Below, one piece after another: positions 8,380-16,356 of a DNA stretch of 64,000 nucleotides. Position numbers and translations under genes: made by a program. The DNA comes from Caldilineaceae bacterium. GTDB taxonomy: Bacteria; Chloroflexota; Anaerolineae; Caldilineales; Caldilineaceae. Positions within the stretch are counted from its first letter, which is position 1, and each line of letters begins with the position of its first letter. The stretch covers positions 212,421-276,420 of the forward strand of contig JAJEDI010000050.1 of the NCBI GenBank assembly GCA_022821585.1, read 5' to 3'. The notes under the pieces were generated by a model. It saw only the letters and a list, made by a program, of their open reading frames with translations. It was not told the DNA's origin and searched no databases.

Positions 8380-9654
8380 CTATACGCCGTAGCGCCTTAC
8401 GAAACGGTACATCCGCTCCAGAGCGATTTCGAGTTTTGGCATTTCGACCGGGTAGGCGCAACGCACATGGCCCTCGCCCCCGGCCCCAAAACCGCTGCCT
8501 GGAATCACGGCCACGCGTTCCTCGTATAAGAGCTTGTCGGCAAACTCAAACTCATCCATACCGGTGCGCTGAACGCTGGGAAACGCATAGAATGCGCCCT
8601 TGGGCTCAAAGCAGTCCAGGCCTATTTCGTTGAGGCCGTCGACGAGAAAACGGCGGCGTTCTCCGTAGCTGGCCACCATCTCCTGAACTGCGGACTCTGC
8701 GGCGGGGTCGGTCAGTGCGCGTAAGGCGGCGGCCTGCCCCCCGGTGGGCGCCGACATGATCAGGTATTGGTGGATTCGCCGCATGGCACCGAGCAATTCC
8801 GCCGGGCCTGCGGCATAGCCAATGCGCCAGCCGGTCATGGCGTAGTCTTTGCTCATCCCGCCGAGGTGAATGGTGCGCTCGGCCATGCCGGGCAGAGCAG
8901 CGAACATGACGTGCTCGTGGTCATCGTAGACGAGGCGATCGTATATTTCGTCGGAGATGACGATCAGGTCGTGTTTTTCAGCTACCTGTGCGATGGCTGT
9001 GAGCTCCTCACGGTTCATAACGGCGCCGGTCGGATTGCAGGGATAGCCTATGAGCAGGACCTTGGTGCGCGGGGTGATGGCCTCCTCCAGTTGTTCCGGA
9101 GTCAGGACGAAGTTGTTGGAGGCGTAGGTGGGAATGTCGACAACCGAGCCTCCGGCCAGAATCACGTCGGCAGTGTAGGATACGAAGCAGGGCTGGGGCA
9201 CGAGCACCTCGTCGCCCGGGTCGAGCAACGCCTGCATGGCCAGGTACATTGCCTCACTGACGCCGACTGTGATGAGTACTTCGGTGCCGGCGTCATATGC
9301 CGGCGCGTCGTAAAGGTTCGTCAGCATGCCGGCCACAGCTTCGCGCAGTTCCAATGTACCGGCGTTGGACGTATAGGAGGTGTCCCCTTGCAGCAGGCTA
9401 TCCGTCCCGGCGTGGAGAACCGGCTTGGGGGTTACGTAGTCAGGCTCTCCTATTCCCAGGCTGATCACGTCATCCATGGTCGTAGCGAGATCGAAAAAGC
9501 GTCGAATCGGAGAGGGCGGCACGCGCTGTACGCGGCTGCTCAGGCGGCTTTCCAGCGAGCGTCGTAAGCCTGTAGCCTGGTTGCCCTGTTCGTCGCCGGT
9601 GTTGGGCATTATCACGGTCGGAGCTTCAGGAGAATTCATAAGTATCGTATTCAT
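8380..9654 (-). CDS. PLP-dependent aminotransferase, class I/II (aspartate/aromatic type)
   Basis: 424 aa from the ATG at 9654 (the track start at 9693 adds 13 residues; a further ATG at 9639 is also possible, and no start has a convincing ribosome site). Fold-type I aminotransferase: SLGIGEPDYVTP near the N-terminus, YTSNAGTLELREAV substrate loop, GYPCNPTGAV, ISDEIYDRLVYD with the PLP-binding Asp/Tyr, and LGGMSKDYAMTGWRIGY where the Lys (residue 269 from this start) forms the Schiff base; a C-terminal Arg probably binds the substrate carboxylate. Resembles AspC/PatA-like enzymes acting on aspartate, aromatic amino acids or a biosynthetic intermediate. It is monocistronic here, so its pathway is not defined. 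Confidence 0.85.
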   Translation of the reverse strand: MNTILMNSPEAPTVIMPNTGDEQGNQATGLRRSLESRLSSRVQRVPPSPIRRFFDLATTMDDVISLGIGEPDYVTPKPVLHAGTDSLLQGDTSYTSNAGTLELREAVAGMLTNLYDAPAYDAGTEVLITVGVSEAMYLAMQALLDPGDEVLVPQPCFVSYTADVILAGGSVVDIPTYASNNFVLTPEQLEEAITPRTKVLLIGYPCNPTGAVMNREELTAIAQVAEKHDLIVISDEIYDRLVYDDHEHVMFAALPGMAERTIHLGGMSKDYAMTGWRIGYAAGPAELLGAMRRIHQYLIMSAPTGGQAAALRALTDPAAESAVQEMVASYGERRRFLVDGLNEIGLDCFEPKGAFYAFPSVQRTGMDEFEFADKLLYEERVAVIPGSGFGAGGEGHVRCAYPVEMPKLEIALERMYRFVRRYGV

Positions 9655-9905
9655 CTCTTGGTGGTCTTTTGCGGTGGGGGCCGGTAATCTCATCGTCGGC
9701 AGGCCTCCCTGGGGAAACCCCGGGCATCTGCGTTTCTGCCAAAAGCCTTTTCAGCCGATTGCACAACGGTCAGCGACTTAACCGAGCCGTTGCCGGCCCG
9801 TTGCACCGGCTGCGCCCAGAGCCGGTGCCCAGGGGGTAAACCAACGGAGACACTTGTTGGTCATCTCAGGCAGACGTTTTCTTTCGTTCAAATAACAGAT
9901 AATGA

Positions 9906-11384
9906 TCACAATTCCGGCTTCCTCAGGCGCCACTCCGTACTCTGCTCGTAGGCGTAGGCAGCCCGCAGAATCTTGTCTTCACCCAGCGAAGGGCCGAGCA
10001 ACTGCAGGCCGATCGGCAGTCCGCCGGCGTCGAATCCACAGGGGATGCTGATCCCGCACAGGCCGGCCAGATTGGCGCTTGTGGTGAAAATGTCGGTTAA
10101 AATCATCGCAAGCGGGTCGTCCACCTTTTCACCGATGCGAAACGCGGTGGTGGGCGAGGTCGGTGAAAGGATTACATCGACATCGGAAAAAGCACGGTCA
10201 AAGTCCTGTTTGATCAGTGTGCGAACTTGCTGGGCCTTCAGGTAGTAGGCGTCGTAGTAGCCGGCGCTGAGTGCGTAGGTCCCAAGCATGATGCGACGTT
10301 TTACTTCGGGTCCGAAGCCAGCGCCGCGCGTCTGCCGGAAGTGGTCGAAGATCGAATCGCCGTCAACGCTGAGGCCAAAGCGGATGCCGTCATAGCGGGA
10401 AAGGTTGGCGCTGGCCTCTGCGGTAACGATCAGATAGTAGACTGGCAAAGCCAGCTCCGTATTGGGGAGGCCGATGGGTACGATCTCGGCCCCCAGAGAG
10501 GCGAAATGATCGATGGCAGAACGGACCGCGTTTTCGACCTCCGACTGGATGCCCTCCACGAAATACTCTTCAGGGATGCCGATCCGCATCCCTTCAATGT
10601 CACCGGTCAAAGCTGCTGAAAAGTCAAGCGCATTCACCGGCATGGTTGTGCTGTCGCGCGGGTCGTCACCGGCAATCAGCTCAAGCAGCAGGGCGGCATC
10701 AGTGACGGTCTTGGTGATAGGCCCTATCTGGTCGAGGCTACTGCCGTAGGCGATCAGTCCGTAGCGGCTGACGCGGCCGTAGGAGGGCTTCAATCCAACG
10801 ATACCGCAGAACGAGGCGGGCTGGCGAACGCTGCCGCCGGTGTCAGTTCCGAGTGCCGCCGGCGCCTCGTCTGCGGCCACCGCGGCCGCGGAGCCGCCGC
10901 TGCTGCCGCCTGGCACACGCTCCATGTCCCAGGGATTGCGGGTGGGGCCAAAACCGCTGTTTTCGGTGCTCGATCCCATGGCGAATTCATCGGTGTTGGT
11001 CTTACCCAGGATGATTGCGCCGGCTGCCTGCAGCTTTTGCACTGCCGTGGCGGAGTAGGGGGGAACAAAGCCCTCCAGGATACGGCTGCCTGCGGTCGTC
11101 TCGATCCCGCTGGTCATCAGAACGTCTTTGATGGCAATTGGGACTCCCAGGAGAGGACGGGCGTCTCCGCCGGCGCGTGCACGGTCGGCCCAGGAGGCCG
11201 CTTCGAGGGCCTCATCCGGTGTTGTTCGCAAAAAGGCATGCAGGGCCCCGTCTACCCGCTCGATCTGTGCAAGGCATGCGTTTGTCAGTTCGACAGACGT
11301 AAACCGGCCAGCGGCCAAGGCGGCACGTGCTTCGGCTACGCCTAGCGAAGTCAACTGCTTCGTTGCGTTCTGATCGCCCATCAT
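9906..11384 (-). CDS. gatA: Aspartyl/glutamyl-tRNA amidotransferase subunit A
   Basis: 492 aa, the normal GatA length. The amidase-signature Ser-cisSer-Lys triad is complete: Lys86 in AIKDV, cis-Ser at 161 or 162 in the PGGSSGGSAAA segment and nucleophile Ser185 in DTGGSVRQPA, followed by GLKPSYGRVSRYG. GatA hydrolyses glutamine and passes ammonia to GatB, which amidates Asp-tRNA(Asn) or Glu-tRNA(Gln). It lies 77 bases downstream of gatC and must share its promoter and leader. gatB is not in the window, so the trimer is encoded at two or more loci. The extended GatA-type signature favours GatA over a stand-alone amidase. Confidence 0.93.
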   Translation of the reverse strand: MMGDQNATKQLTSLGVAEARAALAAGRFTSVELTNACLAQIERVDGALHAFLRTTPDEALEAASWADRARAGGDARPLLGVPIAIKDVLMTSGIETTAGSRILEGFVPPYSATAVQKLQAAGAIILGKTNTDEFAMGSSTENSGFGPTRNPWDMERVPGGSSGGSAAAVAADEAPAALGTDTGGSVRQPASFCGIVGLKPSYGRVSRYGLIAYGSSLDQIGPITKTVTDAALLLELIAGDDPRDSTTMPVNALDFSAALTGDIEGMRIGIPEEYFVEGIQSEVENAVRSAIDHFASLGAEIVPIGLPNTELALPVYYLIVTAEASANLSRYDGIRFGLSVDGDSIFDHFRQTRGAGFGPEVKRRIMLGTYALSAGYYDAYYLKAQQVRTLIKQDFDRAFSDVDVILSPTSPTTAFRIGEKVDDPLAMILTDIFTTSANLAGLCGISIPCGFDAGGLPIGLQLLGPSLGEDKILRAAYAYEQSTEWRLRKPEL

Positions 11385-11461
11385 TCCTTTCTTCCTCCAG
11401 GGTGGAGGCGGGCACGGGCCTGCTCTGCAGCCATCAAGCTATTTCACCTTGCGTTTATGCG

Positions 11462-11761
11462 CTAAGCCCCCTTATCGTCGAAGACGGCGATGACCCGGAA
11501 ATAGCCGTCGTCGGAATCGGGGGCGTTCCTGACCGCCTGCGAGTTAGACAGGGATTCCTGCGACTCGTCGTCCGCCAGGACATTGCTGAGAGGAAGGACT
11601 TGAGGCGTAGGGGGCACGGAACTTGTGTCTACAGACTGGACCTGCTGTGCGTAAGTCAGAATCTGCCCGAGCTGACCGGCATACTCGTCCAGTTCGGCAT
11701 CACTCAGTTGTAATCTGGCCAGTTCAGCAACGTGCCGAACCTCTTCCCTCGTCAGTTTCAC
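11462..11761 (-). CDS. gatC: Aspartyl/glutamyl-tRNA amidotransferase subunit C
   Basis: 99 aa using the GTG at 11761, which has GAGG five bases upstream and gives the canonical start MKLTREEVRHVAELARLQL. The track start at 11827 would read through the leader terminator. The family pattern follows: SDAELDEYAGQLGQILTYAQQVQSVDT, PPTPQVLPLSNVLADD, and the C-terminal YFRVIAVFDDKG. GatC is a small belt subunit that holds GatA to GatB. It is the first gene of a gatC-gatA transcription unit whose 5' leader contains a terminator/antiterminator arrangement, so its expression is probably controlled by premature termination. Confidence 0.9.
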   Translation of the reverse strand: MKLTREEVRHVAELARLQLSDAELDEYAGQLGQILTYAQQVQSVDTSSVPPTPQVLPLSNVLADDESQESLSNSQAVRNAPDSDDGYFRVIAVFDDKGA

Positions 11762-11801
11762 ATTGACCTCGCGGCGGAAGTAAAGAGATGGTGTCGTCCA
11801 C

Positions 11802-11832
11802 AAAAAAGCGCCGTGGGTTGAGTCCACGGCGC
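11802..11832 (-). terminator. Intrinsic terminator in the gatCA leader
   Basis: Reading leftward, GCGCCGTGG (11832-11824) pairs with CCACGGCGC (11816-11808) around a 7-base loop and is followed directly by TTTTTT (11807-11802). It lies 41 bases upstream of the gatC start and about 190 bases downstream of the only clear promoter on this strand, so it must act on the gatCA leader transcript or end a short RNA. Confidence 0.85.
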
Positions 11833-11883
11833 AATTCTGCGTTTCTTCTGCGCCGTGGCCCTTCTTCAGTGCCTACGGCGCAG
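11802..11883 (-). promoter_or_regulatory. Terminator/antiterminator attenuator in the gatCA leader
   Basis: Upstream of the terminator lies a second hairpin, CTGCGCCGT (11883-11875) with ACGGCGCAG (11856-11848). Its 3' arm extends to CCACGGCGC (11858-11850), which is perfectly complementary over 9 bp to the 5' arm of the terminator (11832-11824). Pairing of these two arms would destroy the terminator, while the upstream hairpin would release it: the three-state logic of transcription attenuators and riboswitches. No T-box AGGGTGG.ACC motif or known riboswitch core was found, so the sensed signal is unknown. Confidence 0.6.
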
Positions 11884-11991
11884 TGTAACCAGCGTTACCC
11901 GCTACCGCAGCACGCGCGATGCTGCGCTTGCTGCTGCACTGTTGACTTCTATGTGTGAACAGTCCAACTGTCTGGGAGTTTCTGCCTGCAT
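11884..11991 (-). ncRNA. Structured 5' portion of the gatCA leader RNA, with possible 29-codon leader ORF
   Basis: From the predicted start near 11991 the RNA can fold three local hairpins: ACAGT/ACTGT around TGG, GCAGCA/TGCTGC, and GTAAC/GTTAC around GCTG. An ATG falls at the predicted first base and opens a 29-codon ORF (11902-11991) ending just before the attenuator, with an Ala/Ser-rich middle part. It could be a leader peptide translated from a leaderless end, or chance. Alternatively the 190-base product ending at the terminator is a free small RNA. The function is open. Confidence 0.4.
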
Positions 11992-11997
11992 GGTGAA

Positions 11998-12026
11998 AGT
12001 ATAGTCGGTGTCTCCGAAGGTGTCAA
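11998..12026 (-). promoter_or_regulatory. Consensus sigma-70-type promoter for gatCA
   Basis: On the minus strand a perfect TTGACA (12026-12021) is separated by exactly 17 bases from TATACT (12003-11998), one mismatch from the -10 consensus. Predicted start near 11991, giving a leader of about 230 bases before gatC. Confidence 0.8.
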
Positions 12027-12055
12027 ATATTGGCATAACTTACTGCTGCACGCAA

Positions 12056-12084
12056 TTGACAGAAGAGAACCTGTGGGATACAAC
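12056..12084 (+). promoter_or_regulatory. Divergent promoter for the AAC(3)-type gene
   Basis: Perfect TTGACA (12056-12061), a 17-base spacer, then TACAAC (12079-12084), four of six matches to TATAAT. Its -35 lies about 30 bp from the -35 of the gatCA promoter on the opposite strand, so the two back-to-back promoters could share a regulator or supercoiling effects. The predicted start near 12091 leaves ~40 bases before the ATG. Confidence 0.6.
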
Positions 12085-12129
12085 AGACTGGATCCTGGGA
12101 GCTGCGACCGCGAGGCGGGAGGAATTACA

Positions 12130-12981
12130 ATGGGGAATCCACAGACGCAGGAGACGATTGGTGAAGCGCTACGCGTGCTCGGACTGCGCAGAGGCGCAAT
12201 AGTCTTCGTGCATAGCTCGATGAGCAGCATTGGATACGTCGAAGGCGGTGCCGAGACTTTAGTCGATGCGTTCCTTCAGGTTCTGGGCCCGGCGGGTACA
12301 CTCTCCGTGCCAACTTTCACCTTCTCTCATTCGCAAAGCGCTGAACCTGTTTTCAACCCTGCACTCGATCCTTCTGAGATGGGGCGCCTGACCGAGGAGA
12401 CCAGAACACGGCCGGGGGCGCAGAGAAGCTGCCACCTAGTTCACTCCGTAGCCGCCCTGGGCGCGCATGCTGAGGAGATAGCAGCCAGTCACGGGCCGTC
12501 GGCCTGGGCGGAAGACGGTCCATTCTGGAAGCTGCATGAATTGGATGCCTATATTCTTCTGCTGGGCGTCCCCTATCTTCGGTGCACGTTCTTTCACCTG
12601 CTGGAACAGCTGGTGCAGGTCCCATACCGACAGTGGCGGGAAGTAGAGGCCCAGATCCGGGATGCGGACGGGTCGCAGCGACCGCTACCGACATTGACCT
12701 TCGGCCCCAAGCCGGGCTTCGTGGGTAATGACTTCAACCGGCTCGGGGCGATATTGGAAGAGCAGGGGCATGTTCTGGCGGGAAGCGTGGGGAACGCAGA
12801 AGCCCGACTCTTCCGCGCCAGAAGTGCGTTCGAGGTCGGCATGGCACAGTATGAAGGCGACCCAGACCTCTTTCTCATGAAAGGGAGGGAATATACGCAG
12901 CTTGGAAGCGGCATTCTGACTGACGAATTGCACAATGAGAAATGGGTGCTTGACCCTGTCGGAATCTACGGACGCCGGTGA
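12130..12981 (+). CDS. AAC(3)-family aminoglycoside/antibiotic N-acetyltransferase-like protein
   Basis: 283 aa from the ATG at 12130, which has GGGAGGAA eight bases upstream; the track start at 12073 lies in the promoter. Antibiotic_NAT fold: FVHSSMSSIGYVEGGAETLVDA at the N-terminus (CoA-binding region), LGPAGTLSVPTFTF, HLVHSVAALG with the conserved His, and DGPFWKLHELDAYILLLGV followed by FHLLEQ. Family members transfer acetyl from acetyl-CoA to the 3-amino group of aminoglycosides, but many environmental homologues have unknown substrates, and no resistance context (integron, transposon) is visible. The gene is monocistronic and divergent from gatCA. Calling it a resistance gene would be over-reading. 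Confidence 0.82.
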   Translation: MGNPQTQETIGEALRVLGLRRGAIVFVHSSMSSIGYVEGGAETLVDAFLQVLGPAGTLSVPTFTFSHSQSAEPVFNPALDPSEMGRLTEETRTRPGAQRSCHLVHSVAALGAHAEEIAASHGPSAWAEDGPFWKLHELDAYILLLGVPYLRCTFFHLLEQLVQVPYRQWREVEAQIRDADGSQRPLPTLTFGPKPGFVGNDFNRLGAILEEQGHVLAGSVGNAEARLFRARSAFEVGMAQYEGDPDLFLMKGREYTQLGSGILTDELHNEKWVLDPVGIYGRR

Positions 12982-13708
12982 CTTCGGTTGGGCATGGCGT
13001 CAGCCCACGAACAGGCCGCCGACATTGAACAGATTACCGCTTCCGCAAATTCGAATGACAGGGCCGGCCTTTTCCCGGACTCCCCCAGTTCCTGGCAAAA
13101 TGTGATCTGACAGCCACCGAAAAGCCCGATCAGTATCACACACTTTTCCAAGCGGAACTGTTCATTTTTTCACCGGGTGCGTCCCGGTTTTGGGGTGGGA
13201 ACGGATTCGCGGGGAGTCCATGCCAGCTGGGCCTGAGATTGTTTACCGGCCCCAGGCGAGACGCGGGGAAGGCACAAGACCTGTTCCAGGGGGATTTGAT
13301 GGGGCTGGCGGGGCGTGGTGTGGCTGGACACTTTCGATTGGGCACCCGTCACCAATGTCGACACCCGGTCGACGAGGCATGTTGTTGGCCGGGGGCGTTG
13401 CGGGGGCGGAGCCCCTGCACAAGGGAGGGCCGAATAGGCCCGACCGCCCGGAACTGCAGTTCTTAGTAGTCAGTTCTTAGTTCTTAGTGGTTAGGGGGCA
13501 GTTTCTGCGTTTTCCCTGGCTCGGGGTTGATCGCGAGATGGTTGGCGCTCCGCTGCGACCTGAGGCATGGGGAAGTTCGCCCCCATTTTGGGATGCACAC
13601 TGTCACAGGGTGGCTTGATTGTGACCCTGCCCGTTGCTATACTGACAGCATTCCCTCCCCCCGGGGCAGCAAGTTTCCGAGTTGTCCCACACCGTCAGGA
13701 GAAAGCTG
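12982..13708. other. Intergenic region with dispersed repeat (727 bp)
   Basis: No convincing gene; the short minus ORF at 12966-13151 has no recognisable features. From about 13188 to 13600 it holds copy 1 of a dispersed element listed separately. The final ~100 bases carry the promoter region and ribosome site of the SDR gene. Confidence 0.6.
13188..13600 (+). repeat. Dispersed ~0.4-kb intergenic element, copy 1
   Basis: Shares ordered blocks with 54386-54786: a TGGG.TGGGAAC start, GGCACCCGTCACCAAT, TCGA.GAGGCATGTTGTTGG, GGGGGCGTTGCGGGGGCGG, a GCCCGACCGC block, a short tandem tract (CAGTTCTTAGTTCTTAGTGG here) and CCCCCATTTTGGGATGCAC at the end. A third, truncated copy lies at the right window edge. 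It encodes no protein and shows no clear terminal inverted repeats. Confidence 0.75.
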
Positions 13709-14494
13709 TTGGGTAGTCTCCCAGATTTTGAACTTGCGGGTAAAGTCGCAGTGATCACGGGCGCTTCCAGGGGCATTGGTGAGGCGATCAGCCGCTGCTT
13801 TGCCGCAAAGGGCGCCGCGGTCGTCCTGAGCAGCCGTAAGCAAGGGGCGCTGGACAAGGTTGCGGAGTCGATTCGGGCGGACGGAGGCCGGGCCCTGGCC
13901 GCGGCCGCGCATACCGGCGACATGACGGCGGCGACGGCTCTGGCGGAACAGGCGGTGCGTGAATTCGGCGGCATCGACATTTTGGTAAACAACGCCGCAA
14001 CCAACCCTCATTTTGGGCCGGTCCTTTCTGCGGAAGAGAGTCACTGGCACAAGATTCTCGACGTAAACGTAGTTGGCTACTTTCGCATGGCCAAGGCGTG
14101 CAGCGCTGAGATGATGAAAAGGGGGGGAGGCAAGATCATCAATGTGGCGTCGATCGCCGGAAAAAGACCGCAGCCCGGAATGGGCGTCTATTGTGTCAGC
14201 AAGGCGGGTGTGTTGATGCTGACGGAGGTGCTGGCCGCGGAACTGGCGGCGAAAGGGATCCAGGTCAACGCGATCGCACCAGGTTATGTAAGGACCGACT
14301 TTAGTCGAGCCATCTGGGAAGACCCTGAACTCAACCAGACCGTGCTTGGGGTCATTCCCCAGAAAAGAATTGCCGAAACCGGCGAGCTGACCGGGATGGC
14401 TCTTTACCTGGCGTCGGATGCAAGCAGTTTTACGACCGGTGGAACGTTCCTTGTCGACGGCGGCCAGTGGGTTGATGCGGGACTAGGTGTGTAG
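13709..14494 (+). CDS. Short-chain dehydrogenase/reductase (FabG-like)
   Basis: 261 aa from the TTG at 13709, chosen because AGGAG lies seven bases upstream; the track TTG at 13682 has no ribosome site. Classical SDR: NAD(P)-binding TGASRGIG at about 20-27, DILVNNAA, Ser148 in NVASIAG, catalytic Tyr161-x3-Lys165 (YCVSK), then [11 protein letters not shown] and a C-terminal [12 protein letters not shown]. Members oxidise or reduce secondary alcohols or ketones on acyl, sugar or steroid-like substrates. An acyl-CoA dehydrogenase gene starts 79 bases downstream on the same strand, which makes a fatty or branched-chain acyl pathway the most likely setting; the substrate itself is unknown. Confidence 0.87.
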   Translation: MGSLPDFELAGKVAVITGASRGIGEAISRCFAAKGAAVVLSSRKQGALDKVAESIRADGGRALAAAAHTGDMTAATALAEQAVREFGGIDILVNNAATNPHFGPVLSAEESHWHKILDVNVVGYFRMAKACSAEMMKRGGGKIINVASIAGKRPQPGMGVYCVSKAGVLMLTEVLAAELAAKGIQVNAIAPGYVRTDFSRAIWEDPELNQTVLGVIPQKRIAETGELTGMALYLASDASSFTTGGTFLVDGGQWVDAGLGV

Positions 14495-14573
14495 AGGACC
14501 AGGCAAGTATTTCCAACAGTCTTTTCAGGGAACCACCTCTTTACTTCCTTCAGATCACGAAACAGACAGCTCA

Positions 14574-15758
14574 ATGACAACCGACATTCTTCCCGACATT
14601 CTTCTCCGCGTTCGACAGTTCATCGATGACGAGGTCGTTCCGATCGAAAAGCTGCTTATCGGACTTCCGTGGACGGAGGTTGAGCCATTGCTCAATCAAA
14701 AGCGGGAGGTCGTAAAGGAGGCCGGTCTTTGGGGGCTGGCCCTGCCGGTCGAGTACGGCGGCCAGGGACTCTCGCTGGCTGAGTTCGGGCGGGTGAGCGA
14801 AGTGTTGGGGCGCACGCCGGGCGGCCACTACGCCTTCGGCTGCCAGGCGCCCGACATGGGCAATATGGAGTTGCTCATCCATGCCGGCACGGAGGCGCAG
14901 CAAAAACGCTACCTACTGCCACTAACCCGCGGCGAAATCCGCTCCTGCTTTGCCATGACGGAACCGGAGCACGCAGGCTCCAACCCGACGTGGATGAGTA
15001 CGAGCGCGGTGCGCGAGGGCGAAGAGTACGTCATCAACGGCCACAAGTGGTTTACGACGGCGGCCGACGGGGCGTCCTTTGCGATCCTGATGGCGGTGAC
15101 CAACCCGGAGGCGGAGAGCCGTCATCAGCGGGCCAGCCAGATCATCGTAGAGCTGGACACGCCGGGGTTTCACATTGAGCGCAACATTTCGGTGATGGGG
15201 GAAGCCCACGGCGGCTGGAACAGCCATGCGGAAGTCTGGTTCGAGAATGTGCGTGTGCCTGTCGAGAATCTGATAGGGGAAGAAAGCAGGGGCTTTGCGC
15301 TGGCCCAGTACCGTTTGGGTCCGGGACGCATTCACCACTGTATGCGCTGGATCGGAATCTGTGAACGCGCCTTTGACATCATGTGCAGACGAGCCGCGCA
15401 GAGGGAGGTGGCCCCGGGCCGACTGCTGGGTTCCCAGGGGATGGTACAGGCGTGGATCGCGGAGTGCAGAGCGGAGATCAATGCTTCCCGGTTGATGGTG
15501 CTGGAGACGGCCCGAAAAATTGACACTGAGGGCGTTTACGCGGCCAGAGAAGAGATCTCATTGATCAAATTCTACGTGGCCGACGTGCTGATGCGTGTGT
15601 TGGACAGGGCTCTTCAGACTCTAGGAGGCCTGGGTATGAGCGACGATACTCCAATCGCGTACTGGTACCGTCACGAGAGGGCCTCCCGCATCTATGACGG
15701 GCCCGATGAAGTCCATAAGATGAGTGTCGCCCGACGCATCCTGCAGAAGTATCTGTAG
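14574..15758 (+). CDS. Acyl-CoA dehydrogenase
   Basis: 394 aa from the ATG at 14574; the track start overlaps the SDR and adds 29 non-family residues. Complete ACAD layout: N-terminal helical domain, flavin-binding FAMTEPEHAGSNP and the GHKWFTTAADGA strand, middle beta-domain, and C-terminal helical bundle with RLGPGRIHHCMRWIG, LQTLGGLGMSDDTPI and the catalytic base Glu379 in YDGPDEVHK. The GPxE position identifies the short/medium/long-chain type with the base in the C-terminal helix. It catalyses FAD-dependent alpha,beta-dehydrogenation of acyl-CoA and passes electrons to ETF. It is co-oriented with the SDR; no ETF, thiolase or CoA ligase genes are nearby. Confidence 0.9.
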   Translation: MTTDILPDILLRVRQFIDDEVVPIEKLLIGLPWTEVEPLLNQKREVVKEAGLWGLALPVEYGGQGLSLAEFGRVSEVLGRTPGGHYAFGCQAPDMGNMELLIHAGTEAQQKRYLLPLTRGEIRSCFAMTEPEHAGSNPTWMSTSAVREGEEYVINGHKWFTTAADGASFAILMAVTNPEAESRHQRASQIIVELDTPGFHIERNISVMGEAHGGWNSHAEVWFENVRVPVENLIGEESRGFALAQYRLGPGRIHHCMRWIGICERAFDIMCRRAAQREVAPGRLLGSQGMVQAWIAECRAEINASRLMVLETARKIDTEGVYAAREEISLIKFYVADVLMRVLDRALQTLGGLGMSDDTPIAYWYRHERASRIYDGPDEVHKMSVARRILQKYL

Positions 15759-15811
15759 AAGGAACGCAGGAGGGACCGGCTGGCGAATGGTCAGAATTGG
15801 GCCTGTGTCGA

Positions 15812-16235
15812 CTATTTTTCGGCGACTTCCTCTTCGTGCGTGTAGACAAGGCTCTTGCGACCGGCTAGCCAAGAGTAGAGCAGGACCGAGGCATTCCAGA
15901 ACCCGCAGCCGTAGACACCGAGCCTGTAGTCGGGACTGAGAGAGAGTACAAGAAACGTGCTGAACGCCATACGCGATAGAAGCTACGACAACGGCGCAGG
16001 CGTTTCCTAGTGGGCTGACGTAGTGGCACTCTATCGCAGGGAAAAGAACTCGCAAGCGGTCGAAGGCGATGACTTGCATGACGTGTGCAGTGTCTGCGCC
16101 GACGACAGCCATATTGAGCAGTAATACTCCTTCCGGCACACCCTCGCCAAACGAACCCCAACCAAACGCAGACTGCAGGGCGACGCAGTAACCGGTCACC
16201 GCGCCGACCCCCAGCGCGCAAAAAGACCAGACGCA
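15812..16235 (-). pseudogene. Frameshifted small membrane protein gene
   Basis: On the minus strand two frames join into one plausible membrane protein. The first carries a hydrophobic run (GVLLLNMAVVGADTAHVMQVIAF, then NACAVVVASIAYG). The second continues from about 15970 with AFSTFLVLSLSPDYRLGVYG, WNASVLLYSWLAG and a charged tail ending EEEVAEK at the stop at 15812. A one-base shift near 15965-15975 would fuse them. The 5' end is unclear (GTG at 16199 or an earlier codon). The second frame also has its own ATG and could be a 52-aa protein. I could not assign a family; a sequencing indel is possible. Confidence 0.4.
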
Positions 16236-16356
16236 AGAGGATCTCTATTGGGGTCCCTGACGTCTGTCTGACCTGGGATTTGCGGGCCTATCACATTGTC
16301 CATCCACGAGGAACACAGAGTCGCACGACTGGCGCTCGAGCGTGAGGCAAAGGCGG

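Noticed and set aside
11802-11991. T-box leader for gatCA
   Set aside because: The AGGGTGG.ACCGCG T-box core and a specifier-loop architecture were not found, although the gene content would fit.
11802-11991. 6S RNA
   Set aside because: Length (~190) would fit, but 5' and 3' ends are not complementary and no long rod with a central bubble is apparent.
12130-12981. Mobile antibiotic-resistance gene
   Set aside because: AAC(3)-type fold, but chromosomal context without transposon or integron features; the substrate cannot be inferred.
12966-13151. 61-aa minus-strand ORF after the acetyltransferase
   Set aside because: No ribosome site, overlaps the acetyltransferase end and shows no conserved pattern.
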